DNA from: Chitinispirillaceae bacterium
GTDB lineage: Bacteria > Fibrobacterota > Chitinivibrionia > Chitinivibrionales > Chitinispirillaceae
NCBI GenBank assembly: GCA_016929595.1
Contig: JAFGIN010000113.1
Location: forward strand, 1 to 64,000
Reading direction: 5' to 3'
DNA length: 64,000 nt
In this document: one piece after another, positions 55,199-64,000 of the stretch
How positions within the stretch are numbered: the stretch's first letter is position 1
How the letters are laid out: the number at the start of each line of letters is the position of its first letter
Made by a program: the position numbers and the translations under genes
The notes under the pieces: generated by a model
Database searches by the model: none
What the model was told of the DNA's origin: nothing
What the model saw: the letters and a program-made list of their open reading frames with translations, nothing else

Positions 55199-58100
55199 TT
55201 ACTCAATAAACTCTATTTTAATAAAATCATTATTGATATCAGAAGATTTATATAAACCAGTTAAACATTCGCTTAACAATTTTTCAGATAATAATTGATT
55301 TTTAACAGTAAAATGAGCTGCGCAGTTTCTTCCCCTTTCTTTCGCCCGATATAAAGCATAGTCACTCAGATTTATTGCTTGTTCGAGTGTCAAAAGTTCA
55401 GGAGCTTCTGAATCAAGTGGCATCTCCACATACCCTAACGAACATGTTTTGAAAATGGTTTGTTTTTCAGATATTTGAATTGGTGTATTCTGCATAGTTT
55501 GTAAAATTTTTTTTGCAAACATTTTCAGATAATCAGGTTTTGTATTATTTAAAATTATTAGAAACTCTTCACCACCCCATCGAACAATAAAATCATCCAT
55601 TCGTATCAATTTACTTAGTGTGTTTGAAAATGTTACAAGGACATTATCACCTGAATGATGACCAAAAGAATCATTTACCTCTTTGAAATGATCAATATCA
55701 ATTAAAAAAATACCAAGTATGTTGTTTTTTAATGACAAATCACGCTTGTTATCTATGTTTCTTGCATACGATTTGTTTTTTATAAATTTTGATGCAAACT
55801 CGTTTATTATTTCATAGGCATATCGCCTGTTATGTAAATTAGTCAAAGGATCATGAAGTGATAGTTCCATAAGTTTGTTGTTTGCATTTTTAAGCTGATT
55901 TGTTCTTTCTTTTACTTTCTCTTCCATTGTCTCATAAAGCTTGGCATTCTCAATTGAAATCGCAGCCTGAGCTGATATTGTTTTTAGGATTTCGATTCTA
56001 TCTGTTGTAAATACATACCCTGATAGATTATTTTCAAGGTACACCACGCCCCTGAGAATGTTATGCAAAATCACTGGCATACATAATATTGATTTAGTCT
56101 TATGTTCCTCAATATAAGAGTTGTTCTGAAAATCACCTTCAGTGGAGGCATTGTTAATTACAATGTTTTCTTTTGTTCGCAATACATATTGAACTATTTC
56201 TTTACACAAACATTTACTTGATGTATAGTTCAGTGATTGGAGCACATCGATTTTATCTGTAAATTCGTATTGTTGTGCCTCGATATAAAACTCATTATCT
56301 TTTTCATTTTTCAACAATAAACAGCCATGTTGTGCACCGGCATTTTCAATGATTGTACGAATTAATATTGTAAGGAGCCTCTCAATTTTTATTTCACTGG
56401 AGATAGCCTGGGTTGATTTCAATAAAGAGGCAACATCAATAGCGTTATCAGTTTTTGTATGTAAAATTTTGGTTTTACTCTGAATTTCATCGATAGTTAT
56501 AAAAAAATGAGGGTACAGTTTTTCCAATTGTGCTACTTTTCTGTGAGCACCCCATTTTCTATACAGATAATGTGCATTTTTGACAAATGCATTCCCCACA
56601 GTTTCACAACCTCTTTCTATCCAGAACCTTCCCTGCAATTCATTTGATAATGCTTTCAGTTGAATAAAATCATCATTGGAAATAGTATCAATTGATTTAT
56701 TAAAATATTCAACAATCACATCAAGAGGCTCCTTTTGCACAATTGCGAGCACCGCAGAAACAAGGTAATATTTATGAGCAAAATTAGATGGACAATTATC
56801 CATCCATTTTTTCATTTTTTTTTGTATAATTAGTAGTTTTTCGAGACTTTTGCATTGTTCATCAGCAGACACATGCACCCATTTGTTTACAATAATTAAT
56901 GCCTGAAAAAGGTAATGATCTGGTAATGGAAAATCTGAAAGTCCTTGGTATATAACATCTTCAGCCATACTATTCCATTTTTCAGCAGCTTCCAAATTGT
57001 TCATTATAATATTTACATATGTGTTATATTGAAAGAATCTACCCAGGAATACAAGATTATGAATTCTTTCGATTGTGGCAATCAATTCTGTATTCTGAAC
57101 ATCGGGTTCATACTCTTTTCCTGATTCAGGTATCACCTGAAACTTGTTTATCGTATTTAAAACCATCCTGGCAAGCAGCAATGGCACCGCAGTTTTTGAT
57201 TGATTTAAAAATGTTATTGCAGTATCAGCTTCAGATTTACATTCATTTAGATTTTTTCCGATATGTATCAATAAATGAACTTTATGTGCACGCGCATAAG
57301 CGGCGTGTTGAATATCACCAGTTTCCATACCCGACCTGTATGATAGATCATAGTATTCAATGCTCTCTTTTACATGTTCTCGCCAGTGTGAAAAATAGGT
57401 AAAGACGAAATAAACTGGTGCTTTTTGTGAGTCAGCTTTGTATTTATTGATCAGGGCAAAAGCAGCTTTACCAAGTTTGTATGAAGTTACATAATCCCCG
57501 ATCGTAGCAGGCACGACACCACAATCAGCAATGCATTTACATGAAAGTGCAGTCGTTCCATAAGTCATCGTCAATTCAAACATCATTAGTGATGACAGTA
57601 TGTAAAGTGAAGGATTTGTTTGAAGTGCTGGTGGAATTACTTGAGAAAGCAGTTGCATCGCCATTAATTTTTCAGTGTCCCTCATCTCCGGCATATTTAC
57701 AATTTCCTCGATAGGTGTAATTGCGAGGAATTTCTGCATCTTCATAGTCCCTTCCTGTATTTTTTGTTGAATATCCTGTGGGCTTTCAGGAAGAGATATT
57801 CCAAAAAAACAGAGGCACTTTCGTATTTCCTCAATCGCATCAATCTGTTTTGCCTGAAACTCCAGTATTAATACCCTTATATTTGATATGGCTCCTTTAT
57901 CAATATTCGATAGTGCAATTTCAGACAATCGATCACATGTTTCATCAGCCTTTAATAGATTGCCTGTCAGCAATAACGTGGACGCTTGTTCGATCAATAT
58001 ATCAAACAATTTCCGTGGCATGGTTTTCCACTCTTCATTTGTTATTACAATCTCTGAAGTTTCAAAGTATTTACATGCTGCTGCAAACGCTGTTGATTTC

Positions 58101-60376
58101 TTAGCGTTTTTACCAGCTTTGAAATTTAATTCCGAAAGGTGCATGCGTTCATTTAACTCATGAATCAAACTCCTTCCAAGATTTAAATGGCTGACAATAT
58201 CAAAAATGCAATTACTACATGAGCCTTCATTTTTGAGCAATTCCCAACCCGTTTTTAAATGATTTTTTGCTTTTTCTTCTTCTGAATTCAACGAGTATGC
58301 AGCCTGACGTATTCGATCATGACAAAAACTAAACCGCATCTCCATTGATTTCGTAGAAATGTTCTGTTTTACAAAGCGATAATTATTATCTAAAGGAATA
58401 ATGTACTCTTTTTCAATAGCAATCCATAGACTTGCACCAGGATTATCAATCTTGTTTTCACAAATTGTAATAACCATATTTAAGGTGAACTGATTGCCTA
58501 TACAAGCTGCCAGCTTGATTAGACTGATAGTATCTGGTGGAAGTAATTCGAGATGTCTGACTAAAAAATCAACCACATTATCAGAGATTTCTATTGAGGA
58601 TACTTTTTCTAAATGCCAGTCCCAAATCTTATTTTCCCAGTTATAAACAAAAGCACCTTGATTATACAGAGAATACAGTACCTGATTTGTAAACAATGGA
58701 TTTCCTTTTGTTTTTTTAAAAATTATTTTTGATAATTCTTCTGTTTTTACAGGATCAGATTTAAGTGTATCTGCTACAAGGTTATTAACATCATCTGATT
58801 CAAGTGGTTTTAAAAAGATTTTGTGTAAAGAATTGGTCATTTTTGAACTAACAGTATTACTTTGGTCAAGAACGTCAAAAAGTGGATGTCCATCAGTTAC
58901 TTCATTATCCCGATAAGCCTCAATAAGAAGGAGATAGGGAATATTTTCTCTCATCAGAGTATATTTTAGTAGATTAAGTGATGAGAGATCACACCACTGA
59001 ACATCATCGAGAAAGATGACCAGCGGATGTTCTTTTTTAGCAAACACCTTGATAAATTCGCAGAATATCAATTGAAACCTGTTTTGAGCCTCAACAGGAT
59101 TGAGCTCTGCCACCAGAGGCTGTGATCCGATAATCTCTCCAAGCTCAGGTATGATATTAATTATAATCTGTCCATTTTTTCCAAGTGCATCACAAATCTT
59201 CGATTTCCAGGTATCGAGCTTGTACTCTGATTCAGTTAATAACTGTCTGATTAAACCACGAAAAGCTTGTGTAATTGCATAATATGGGATATTGCGCTTC
59301 AATTGATCAAATTTACCTGAAATGAAAAATCCTTTTTTACAGGTAATAGGTTTACGAATTTCATTTAATAAAATAGATTTACCAATACCAGAATACCCGC
59401 CAATCAGCAGAACCTCTGAACTGCCTTTCGCAATCTTTTCAACACAGCTTACCAGATAATCAATCTCTTCATTTCTCCCATACAATTTGTGGGGAATTTG
59501 AAATCTATCAATTACATCATTTTGCCCAGGTATAAATGGCTCAGATTCTTTATGTGATTTAATTTTCTCCAGACAACATTCCAGATCTTTTTTCAACCCT
59601 GATGCAGACTGATAACGTTCTTCTAATGTTTTTGACAGCAACTTCATCACAATGATCGACAACATTGATGGAATTTCAGGATTATTTTCAATCGGTGAAA
59701 CAGGTGTTTTTGCAATATGATGGTACACGATATCCGCCTCATCCGAACAATCAAAAGGTAATTTATTTGTAAAAAGCTCATATAATATCACACCAAGAGA
59801 ATAGAGGTCTGAGCGATGATCAACAGGACAATTAATTCTGCCTGTTTGTTCAGGCGAAATATAAGCAATCGTTCCCTCTAAACCATTCTGGGTTACACTA
59901 TTCGCTTCACGAACTAATTCTGTTGATATTCCAAAATCGATTATCTTCACCTTCCGGTTTTCAGGATTCCAGATGAAGTTGGATGGATTGACATCCTTAT
60001 GAATAATTTTTTGCTGATGCACCTGAATCAAACATTCTGCCATTTGAATTGAAAGTGATAACTTATCCACAATTGTCAGATCAATCGTTTTCAATTTCGA
60101 TGTAATAGATTCACCACCAATATCCTCCATAACTATTGCCAGTCCATTATTAACCTTTTCAAGACTATACAATTCAATAATGCCATCTCCATGCAATTGT
60201 CTGGCGATTTCAAACTCTCTTATAAAGCCTGATAATTCCTGGGGAGTGGGATATTCAATATGCATTAATTTGATGATAACTGGTTTCCTGTCATTCTTTT
60301 TAATACCCCTGTAAATTGATGATGTCGTACTTTTAAAAATCATCGATACGATTTGATATCCTTGAAAGTTAATCAT
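55199..60376 (-). CDS. Giant serine/threonine kinase-ATPase-GAF-diguanylate cyclase
   Basis: 1725 residues. Kinase domain (about 1-270; HKDVNPSN loop and DFG, so the catalytic Asp is kept); AAA-type predicted ATPase (about 290-560, P-loop GYSGIGKS); a long helical, TPR-like middle (about 700-1290); GAF domain (about 1300-1450); a coiled linker; GGDEF cyclase (about 1530-1700) with DIDHFKEVNDSFGHHSGDN and the active-site GGEEF. It can plausibly turn phosphorylation and ligand signals into cyclic di-GMP. The kinase-ATPase-GAF frame is a known layout that more often ends in a histidine kinase. Soluble: no membrane helix seen. Confidence 0.93.
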   Translation of the reverse strand: MINFQGYQIVSMIFKSTTSSIYRGIKKNDRKPVIIKLMHIEYPTPQELSGFIREFEIARQLHGDGIIELYSLEKVNNGLAIVMEDIGGESITSKLKTIDLTIVDKLSLSIQMAECLIQVHQQKIIHKDVNPSNFIWNPENRKVKIIDFGISTELVREANSVTQNGLEGTIAYISPEQTGRINCPVDHRSDLYSLGVILYELFTNKLPFDCSDEADIVYHHIAKTPVSPIENNPEIPSMLSIIVMKLLSKTLEERYQSASGLKKDLECCLEKIKSHKESEPFIPGQNDVIDRFQIPHKLYGRNEEIDYLVSCVEKIAKGSSEVLLIGGYSGIGKSILLNEIRKPITCKKGFFISGKFDQLKRNIPYYAITQAFRGLIRQLLTESEYKLDTWKSKICDALGKNGQIIINIIPELGEIIGSQPLVAELNPVEAQNRFQLIFCEFIKVFAKKEHPLVIFLDDVQWCDLSSLNLLKYTLMRENIPYLLLIEAYRDNEVTDGHPLFDVLDQSNTVSSKMTNSLHKIFLKPLESDDVNNLVADTLKSDPVKTEELSKIIFKKTKGNPLFTNQVLYSLYNQGAFVYNWENKIWDWHLEKVSSIEISDNVVDFLVRHLELLPPDTISLIKLAACIGNQFTLNMVITICENKIDNPGASLWIAIEKEYIIPLDNNYRFVKQNISTKSMEMRFSFCHDRIRQAAYSLNSEEEKAKNHLKTGWELLKNEGSCSNCIFDIVSHLNLGRSLIHELNERMHLSELNFKAGKNAKKSTAFAAACKYFETSEIVITNEEWKTMPRKLFDILIEQASTLLLTGNLLKADETCDRLSEIALSNIDKGAISNIRVLILEFQAKQIDAIEEIRKCLCFFGISLPESPQDIQQKIQEGTMKMQKFLAITPIEEIVNMPEMRDTEKLMAMQLLSQVIPPALQTNPSLYILSSLMMFELTMTYGTTALSCKCIADCGVVPATIGDYVTSYKLGKAAFALINKYKADSQKAPVYFVFTYFSHWREHVKESIEYYDLSYRSGMETGDIQHAAYARAHKVHLLIHIGKNLNECKSEADTAITFLNQSKTAVPLLLARMVLNTINKFQVIPESGKEYEPDVQNTELIATIERIHNLVFLGRFFQYNTYVNIIMNNLEAAEKWNSMAEDVIYQGLSDFPLPDHYLFQALIIVNKWVHVSADEQCKSLEKLLIIQKKMKKWMDNCPSNFAHKYYLVSAVLAIVQKEPLDVIVEYFNKSIDTISNDDFIQLKALSNELQGRFWIERGCETVGNAFVKNAHYLYRKWGAHRKVAQLEKLYPHFFITIDEIQSKTKILHTKTDNAIDVASLLKSTQAISSEIKIERLLTILIRTIIENAGAQHGCLLLKNEKDNEFYIEAQQYEFTDKIDVLQSLNYTSSKCLCKEIVQYVLRTKENIVINNASTEGDFQNNSYIEEHKTKSILCMPVILHNILRGVVYLENNLSGYVFTTDRIEILKTISAQAAISIENAKLYETMEEKVKERTNQLKNANNKLMELSLHDPLTNLHNRRYAYEIINEFASKFIKNKSYARNIDNKRDLSLKNNILGIFLIDIDHFKEVNDSFGHHSGDNVLVTFSNTLSKLIRMDDFIVRWGGEEFLIILNNTKPDYLKMFAKKILQTMQNTPIQISEKQTIFKTCSLGYVEMPLDSEAPELLTLEQAINLSDYALYRAKERGRNCAAHFTVKNQLLSEKLLSECLTGLYKSSDINNDFIKIEFIE

Positions 60377-60634
60377 TGTAGAATACCTGACATTTTATTT
60401 GGTTATTATTTCGAGCAATGCTTATCAATACTTCCATTCCATCATTCATTATGTAAAACAACGTTTCTTACTGATGTAACAGCAGAGAAAGATTATCCCT
60501 CAAAAATGAGTCGGTACGTAATCATTTTATTATACAATTCCGGAAATGGCTATTACATTGTATCCTTTAGATATCAGGTAGATAGGATACTCCTGGTTTT
60601 TATCAGCTCCATGGCAGAGCATCCCCCCATACGT

Positions 60635-60763
60635 TTCAGTGTCACCGGATGACGGGTTCCATTTTCGTGGTACCAGGTGACAATTTCACTCCTACCGGGT
60701 TGTATTTTCGGGGTACCGGATGCCAGTTTCACCCCAACCGGTGTGAATTTTCGATGTACCGGA
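60635..60763 (+). repeat. Three 43-bp tandem repeats resembling IS21-type ends
   Basis: Units at about 60635-60677, 60678-60720 and 60721-60763 follow one another without spacers; the last two match at most positions (TGNCARTTTCACYCC, then ACCGG, ATTTTCG, GTACCGGA). The first is more diverged. Multiple direct copies of a TGTCAATTTCAC-like word mark the ends of IS21-family elements. No istA or istB gene is near, so an orphan end is proposed. The link to IS21 is inference. Confidence 0.55.
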
Positions 60764-60936
60764 TGATAGTAACATTTCTTCTGCTGCATTTTTCTGATCA
60801 CTATCCACTAAGTAGAAGAAGAATACAGCGAAACACTAACTGTTTTTTTACCCAGGAAACATACGAAATACATAAAAAATTGTAGATGAAGAAAGAAGAG
60901 AATGTAAAAGGTTAAAGCCTACCCCTCGCTCCAACC

Positions 60937-60982
60937 CGGACTAGTGTAGAAACTTGCGACCGTGTATCTCTACACTTGTCCG
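60937..60982. repeat. 14-bp inverted repeat
   Basis: CGGACTAGTGTAGA (60937-60950) pairs with TCTACACTTGTCCG (60969-60982) at 13 of 14 positions around 18 bases. It is downstream of the large minus-strand surface-protein gene but lacks a T tract, so it may be either a terminator stem or an element end. Confidence 0.55.
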
Positions 60983-61058
60983 AGCTTCCGCTCCACCATC
61001 GATGTTGAATATGCTTCAGGTGAAAATCCGAAGCGACCACTCGTTTAGTATCACTTTT

Positions 61059-64000
61059 CTATTGTAACAACGTCGCACTTTGCTGAAATCTTTTTTTCAC
61101 TTCACCCGCTTCGTTTTTAACTTCCAATAAAACTACATACAGTCCCGATCCGACGGGGATATTATCATTGTCAGTTCCATTCCATGTAACCTGGTTGGAT
61201 CCATGACGTAGAAATGTTTTCATCTGTTTCTGCCAGACAATTTTCCCAAGTACGTTACAAATAGTTATTTTTACATGCTCCCTCGTACCAAATGGAACAG
61301 TAAATCGTATATTAACAAATGATCTTGAGGGATTGGGAAAAAGCGGACACAGTGCAAACTGTTGAGTCTGTGTCCTTGAAATAAAATTTTTATGAAACTC
61401 TGTGTCCCCTGCGATAATCCATCGCGATACAAGTGAATGTGGAGCAACAGAAATGGTTCCACAGGTATCGAAATCCCCGGAATTGACATTATGACAATAC
61501 GATAGATATTTCGAAGGATATGCTCCTGCTTTTTCAAAATGATATTGCAGAGAATGTGTGGAATCACCAGTGTTGCTCACAAGCAGCTCTTTTACAAATC
61601 CATTCCTGGCATTCTCATTGATGGAATGACCGTACTGTTGCATTGTTGCCCGATCCAGGACTGTAATAGTAACATCAGAGAATGAAGGCATCGGGGGATA
61701 AGTGTGGTTTCCCTGAGTATAACCTAAGTAAACAGTAGAATGATTTTTCAGTTTATCATTTTGCACGACAAACTTAAGGCTCCATGAACTATTCTTTGAA
61801 TTTGTTTTTTTCTTCAATGCCTGCTGATTTGAAGCTGGTATGGGTGGTACACGCAGTAACACATTCTTTGAATGGCTGTTATAGATACTGTATCCATCAT
61901 TTTCACTATAGTCGATGATTGTCGAATTATCCTCTTTGTCGGGCATACCCGGAACATAAAGAGGTTCAAGGTTATAAACCTCAGTAAACTTATTTCTTTG
62001 CCATCGATAAACCGATATAAAGTCAATATCACTTCCCGATGCTGTAATGATCTCCTCCATTCGTACACCGAACGGGTAAGGCATCGATATGTCGGTCCAC
62101 TGTTTTGCCTGTAGACCAAGCGTCAATGTGTCTCTGAGTGATATCGTATACCCGGAACCCATGTGCATCGGAACATTCTCCCGCGTTTTCAGCCAGTACA
62201 TTCTTCCCGGTTCGAACGTGAATAGAGGATGTATGCTCTTGTTGTAAGAATCGTATTCCACCCATTTATCGCTTGCGGTACTGTTATCTGCCGTACTCAA
62301 CCATTGGAACAACCTGAAATACTTGTTGTTATACGTTTTGACATTGAAGTACTTCATTAATGGATCAAGAATGGAATCTGGATCTTTACTATATAAAACT
62401 GCAGTTGAATATACAGGGTTCCACCTGTTTGCAGTGATAGTCATTGTATCTGATTTAACTCTGTAAACACTACGGGATAAGTTGATTGTATCGTAATGGT
62501 TTCCATCATCGATAAGAAGTAGTATTCGTAATCCCGACCATGAACAGATCGCTGCAGCTGTATCTGGAATAGTAATGGAGAGAATTGTTCCGTTAGAATC
62601 AGTTACCCCCTGCCTGTATAATACCGGAAGTGTATTCCCGCTTCCGCAAAAATATTTCCATCGAACATTGGTTATGTTATCAGTGATGCCTATCACATCG
62701 TTAACTTCAGCCCCAGGCATAACAGGTATTGCAGGATTGCTGTAAACAGTTATTTTCGGAGCTACAGTATCGATCATAGGAATAAACACCCTCTCATGCC
62801 CGTCAACTCTGGCGTATACCATTCGCTTGATTGAATCGAACTGACTTGTGTAGTTGACATAAAATTTGCTTCCATTATAACTGTAGATCTTTACGTTACT
62901 TATTGATGTTCCTTTTGGTAGCGAGTCAATATGAATGCCGACATAAAAAGGGACCACAATAGCGTTTGTCATGATAGAAAGTGGTAAGCCGACAGGGACC
63001 ATACCCACAGGTAATGAGGTAAATGAAATAGTTACAAGAGTATCAGTGTTGTTCCCTGTACCTGAATAACTGCTGTCTTTTTTCCAAAGCGACACCCTGC
63101 CGCTGAAAGCGCTAATGGTATCATCAACTTTATTCGAATTAAAAAAGGTGATAATCTCCTGATTTATCTCATTACTATAAACATGCACGGAATCTGTTTT
63201 GATAAGCGTGTTGGACCCTTGAGAACTGGTGACTACCAGGCTTACAATATAAATGCCGGGCTTCGTATAAGTATGCTTTGGATTGATATCCGTGCTTGAA
63301 CTGCTGTCACCAAACATCCAGAGTCGCGAAGTAATATCTCCGGTTGAATTATCGGTAAACACAACGTTTAATGGAGCCAGTCCATTCTTCGGAGCGAAAG
63401 AAAATGCTGCAGCGAATGTATTCGGTTGTACTGTCAGATGGACAACGAAGCTTTTACAGCTGCCTGCTGGATTACTTACAATACAATAATAATCGCCACT
63501 ATCGCTGAATGTTGTTGCTTTAATGGTAAGTAATCTGAGCCTTCCAATCTCAGAATCACTTCCTACCTTGCGCCAGCTGTAAATTGTCTGTATTGTATCT
63601 TTTAGCGATATCGAGAAAACCGCATCGATTCCAGCGGCAACACTTGTGTTCTGTGGTTGCAGTACTATACGCGGTGTATCTATGACCGTAAGCACTGCCC
63701 ACCTGGATGAATCTATTACCGCACGGTCCCGGACAACACAACGGAAACAACTTCCGTTATGTGCTATCGTAACCGGTCCGGTAGTATAAGATGGCATATT
63801 GCCAACTGAATCAGACGGAGTCCTGATCCACTTGTAAATCAGTTGATTTCCCCCTGATGTCTCAACCGAAAAAAAAGCAGCCGTCCCGACTGGTACGGTG
63901 GTATCGTTCGGTTCCGTTTTTATGAGTCCATCAGAAAAAACAGCATCGACATATCCATCACCATAAATCAGTTTACAATCTAATCCCGGGGGTATTGAAC
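61059..64000 (-). CDS. Large Ig/PKD-repeat secreted protein, 5' end outside the window
   Basis: The frame stays open past the ATG at 63797 all the way to the window edge, and the added residues (SVETSGGNQLIYKWIRTPSD) continue an Ig-like domain, so the start is missing. About 980 residues are seen. At least two Ig-like domains lead (SWRKVGSDSEIGRL, GDYYCIVSNPAGS), then a PKD domain (LWMFGDSSSSTDINPKHTYTKPGIYIVSLVVTS), a long beta-rich middle, and a C-terminal type IX/FlgD-like sorting tail (LFPNPSRSFVNIRF, WNGTDNDNIPVGSGLYVV). Likely a cell-surface or secreted adhesin or enzyme; the catalytic part, if any, lies outside the window. Confidence 0.9.
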   Translation of the reverse strand, partial: SIPPGLDCKLIYGDGYVDAVFSDGLIKTEPNDTTVPVGTAAFFSVETSGGNQLIYKWIRTPSDSVGNMPSYTTGPVTIAHNGSCFRCVVRDRAVIDSSRWAVLTVIDTPRIVLQPQNTSVAAGIDAVFSISLKDTIQTIYSWRKVGSDSEIGRLRLLTIKATTFSDSGDYYCIVSNPAGSCKSFVVHLTVQPNTFAAAFSFAPKNGLAPLNVVFTDNSTGDITSRLWMFGDSSSSTDINPKHTYTKPGIYIVSLVVTSSQGSNTLIKTDSVHVYSNEINQEIITFFNSNKVDDTISAFSGRVSLWKKDSSYSGTGNNTDTLVTISFTSLPVGMVPVGLPLSIMTNAIVVPFYVGIHIDSLPKGTSISNVKIYSYNGSKFYVNYTSQFDSIKRMVYARVDGHERVFIPMIDTVAPKITVYSNPAIPVMPGAEVNDVIGITDNITNVRWKYFCGSGNTLPVLYRQGVTDSNGTILSITIPDTAAAICSWSGLRILLLIDDGNHYDTINLSRSVYRVKSDTMTITANRWNPVYSTAVLYSKDPDSILDPLMKYFNVKTYNNKYFRLFQWLSTADNSTASDKWVEYDSYNKSIHPLFTFEPGRMYWLKTRENVPMHMGSGYTISLRDTLTLGLQAKQWTDISMPYPFGVRMEEIITASGSDIDFISVYRWQRNKFTEVYNLEPLYVPGMPDKEDNSTIIDYSENDGYSIYNSHSKNVLLRVPPIPASNQQALKKKTNSKNSSWSLKFVVQNDKLKNHSTVYLGYTQGNHTYPPMPSFSDVTITVLDRATMQQYGHSINENARNGFVKELLVSNTGDSTHSLQYHFEKAGAYPSKYLSYCHNVNSGDFDTCGTISVAPHSLVSRWIIAGDTEFHKNFISRTQTQQFALCPLFPNPSRSFVNIRFTVPFGTREHVKITICNVLGKIVWQKQMKTFLRHGSNQVTWNGTDNDNIPVGSGLYVVLLEVKNEAGEVKKRFQQSATLLQ

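Larger units (their letters stand above)
60377..61058. other. Gene-free region with IS-like repeats
   Basis: About 680 bases without a supported gene. It holds three 43-bp tandem repeats (60635-60763) and a 14-bp inverted repeat (60937-60982). This may be debris of a mobile element. Confidence 0.5.

Noticed and set aside
60635-60763. CRISPR array
   Set aside because: The repeats are contiguous with no spacers and are too diverged; no cas gene is near.

Overview
The window looks like chromosome from an anaerobic, polysaccharide-degrading member of the Fibrobacterota, most likely the Chitinispirillum/Chitinivibrio side of the phylum. The best clues are a fibro-slime (PA14-like) surface protein, a TIGR02147-family protein, many lipoproteins and exported proteins ending in FlgD-like or type IX-like beta tails, a GH10 xylanase, an oxygen-sensitive CO dehydrogenase and a large 2-hydroxyacyl-CoA dehydratase-type activase. 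This assignment is inference from gene content; no rRNA is present.

Layout. 0.4-9.8 kb is a minus-strand run: two translationally coupled lipoproteins (one with an exported PEP-synthase-like fold), a DUF1554 secreted protein, a PpiC foldase lipoprotein, a receiver-GAF-HD-GYP regulator and an outer-membrane barrel. tRNA-Val(CAC) follows at 10.1 kb. 10.2-17.6 kb (plus strand) holds a membrane-anchored AraC-type regulator with a sugar-binding-like ectodomain, a hybrid sensor kinase and the fibro-slime protein. 17.6-20.2 kb holds a VanZ-like gene, then an aminotransferase and a HAD phosphatase behind an attenuator-like leader. 20.2-24.1 kb is a minus-strand CO dehydrogenase operon in the order cooF-cooS-V4R-cooC. 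24.2-27.2 kb encodes a pseudokinase, a stand-alone roadblock protein and a membrane coiled-coil protein with a roadblock-like tail; this is the strongest candidate for an undescribed system. 27.8-33.8 kb holds an acyltransferase, mnmA, and an ilvD-SIS-CDF operon. 33.9-44.6 kb holds three CrtI-type flavoenzymes around an RlmD-like methyltransferase and a 1445-residue activase. 44.6-48.4 kb holds a broken barrel gene and a chemoreceptor-porin-binding-protein operon. 48.7-55 kb holds lipoproteins, the TIGR02147 gene, a DUF4242-like protein and the xylanase. 55.2-60.4 kb is one 1725-codon kinase-ATPase-GAF-GGDEF gene. 60.4-61.1 kb is gene-free and carries 43-bp tandem repeats resembling IS21-type ends. 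A large Ig/PKD surface protein runs off the right edge.

Themes. Signalling is prominent (HD-GYP, GGDEF, hybrid kinase, chemoreceptor, AraC-type regulator, pseudokinase/roadblock), together with cell-surface proteins and plant-polymer use, and anaerobic metal-cofactor enzymes. Several independent promoters share TTGACA (or TTGAAA), a 17-18 bp spacer and TATTTT or TATATT, giving a plausible housekeeping promoter. No CRISPR array, intact transposase, prophage or rRNA was seen.
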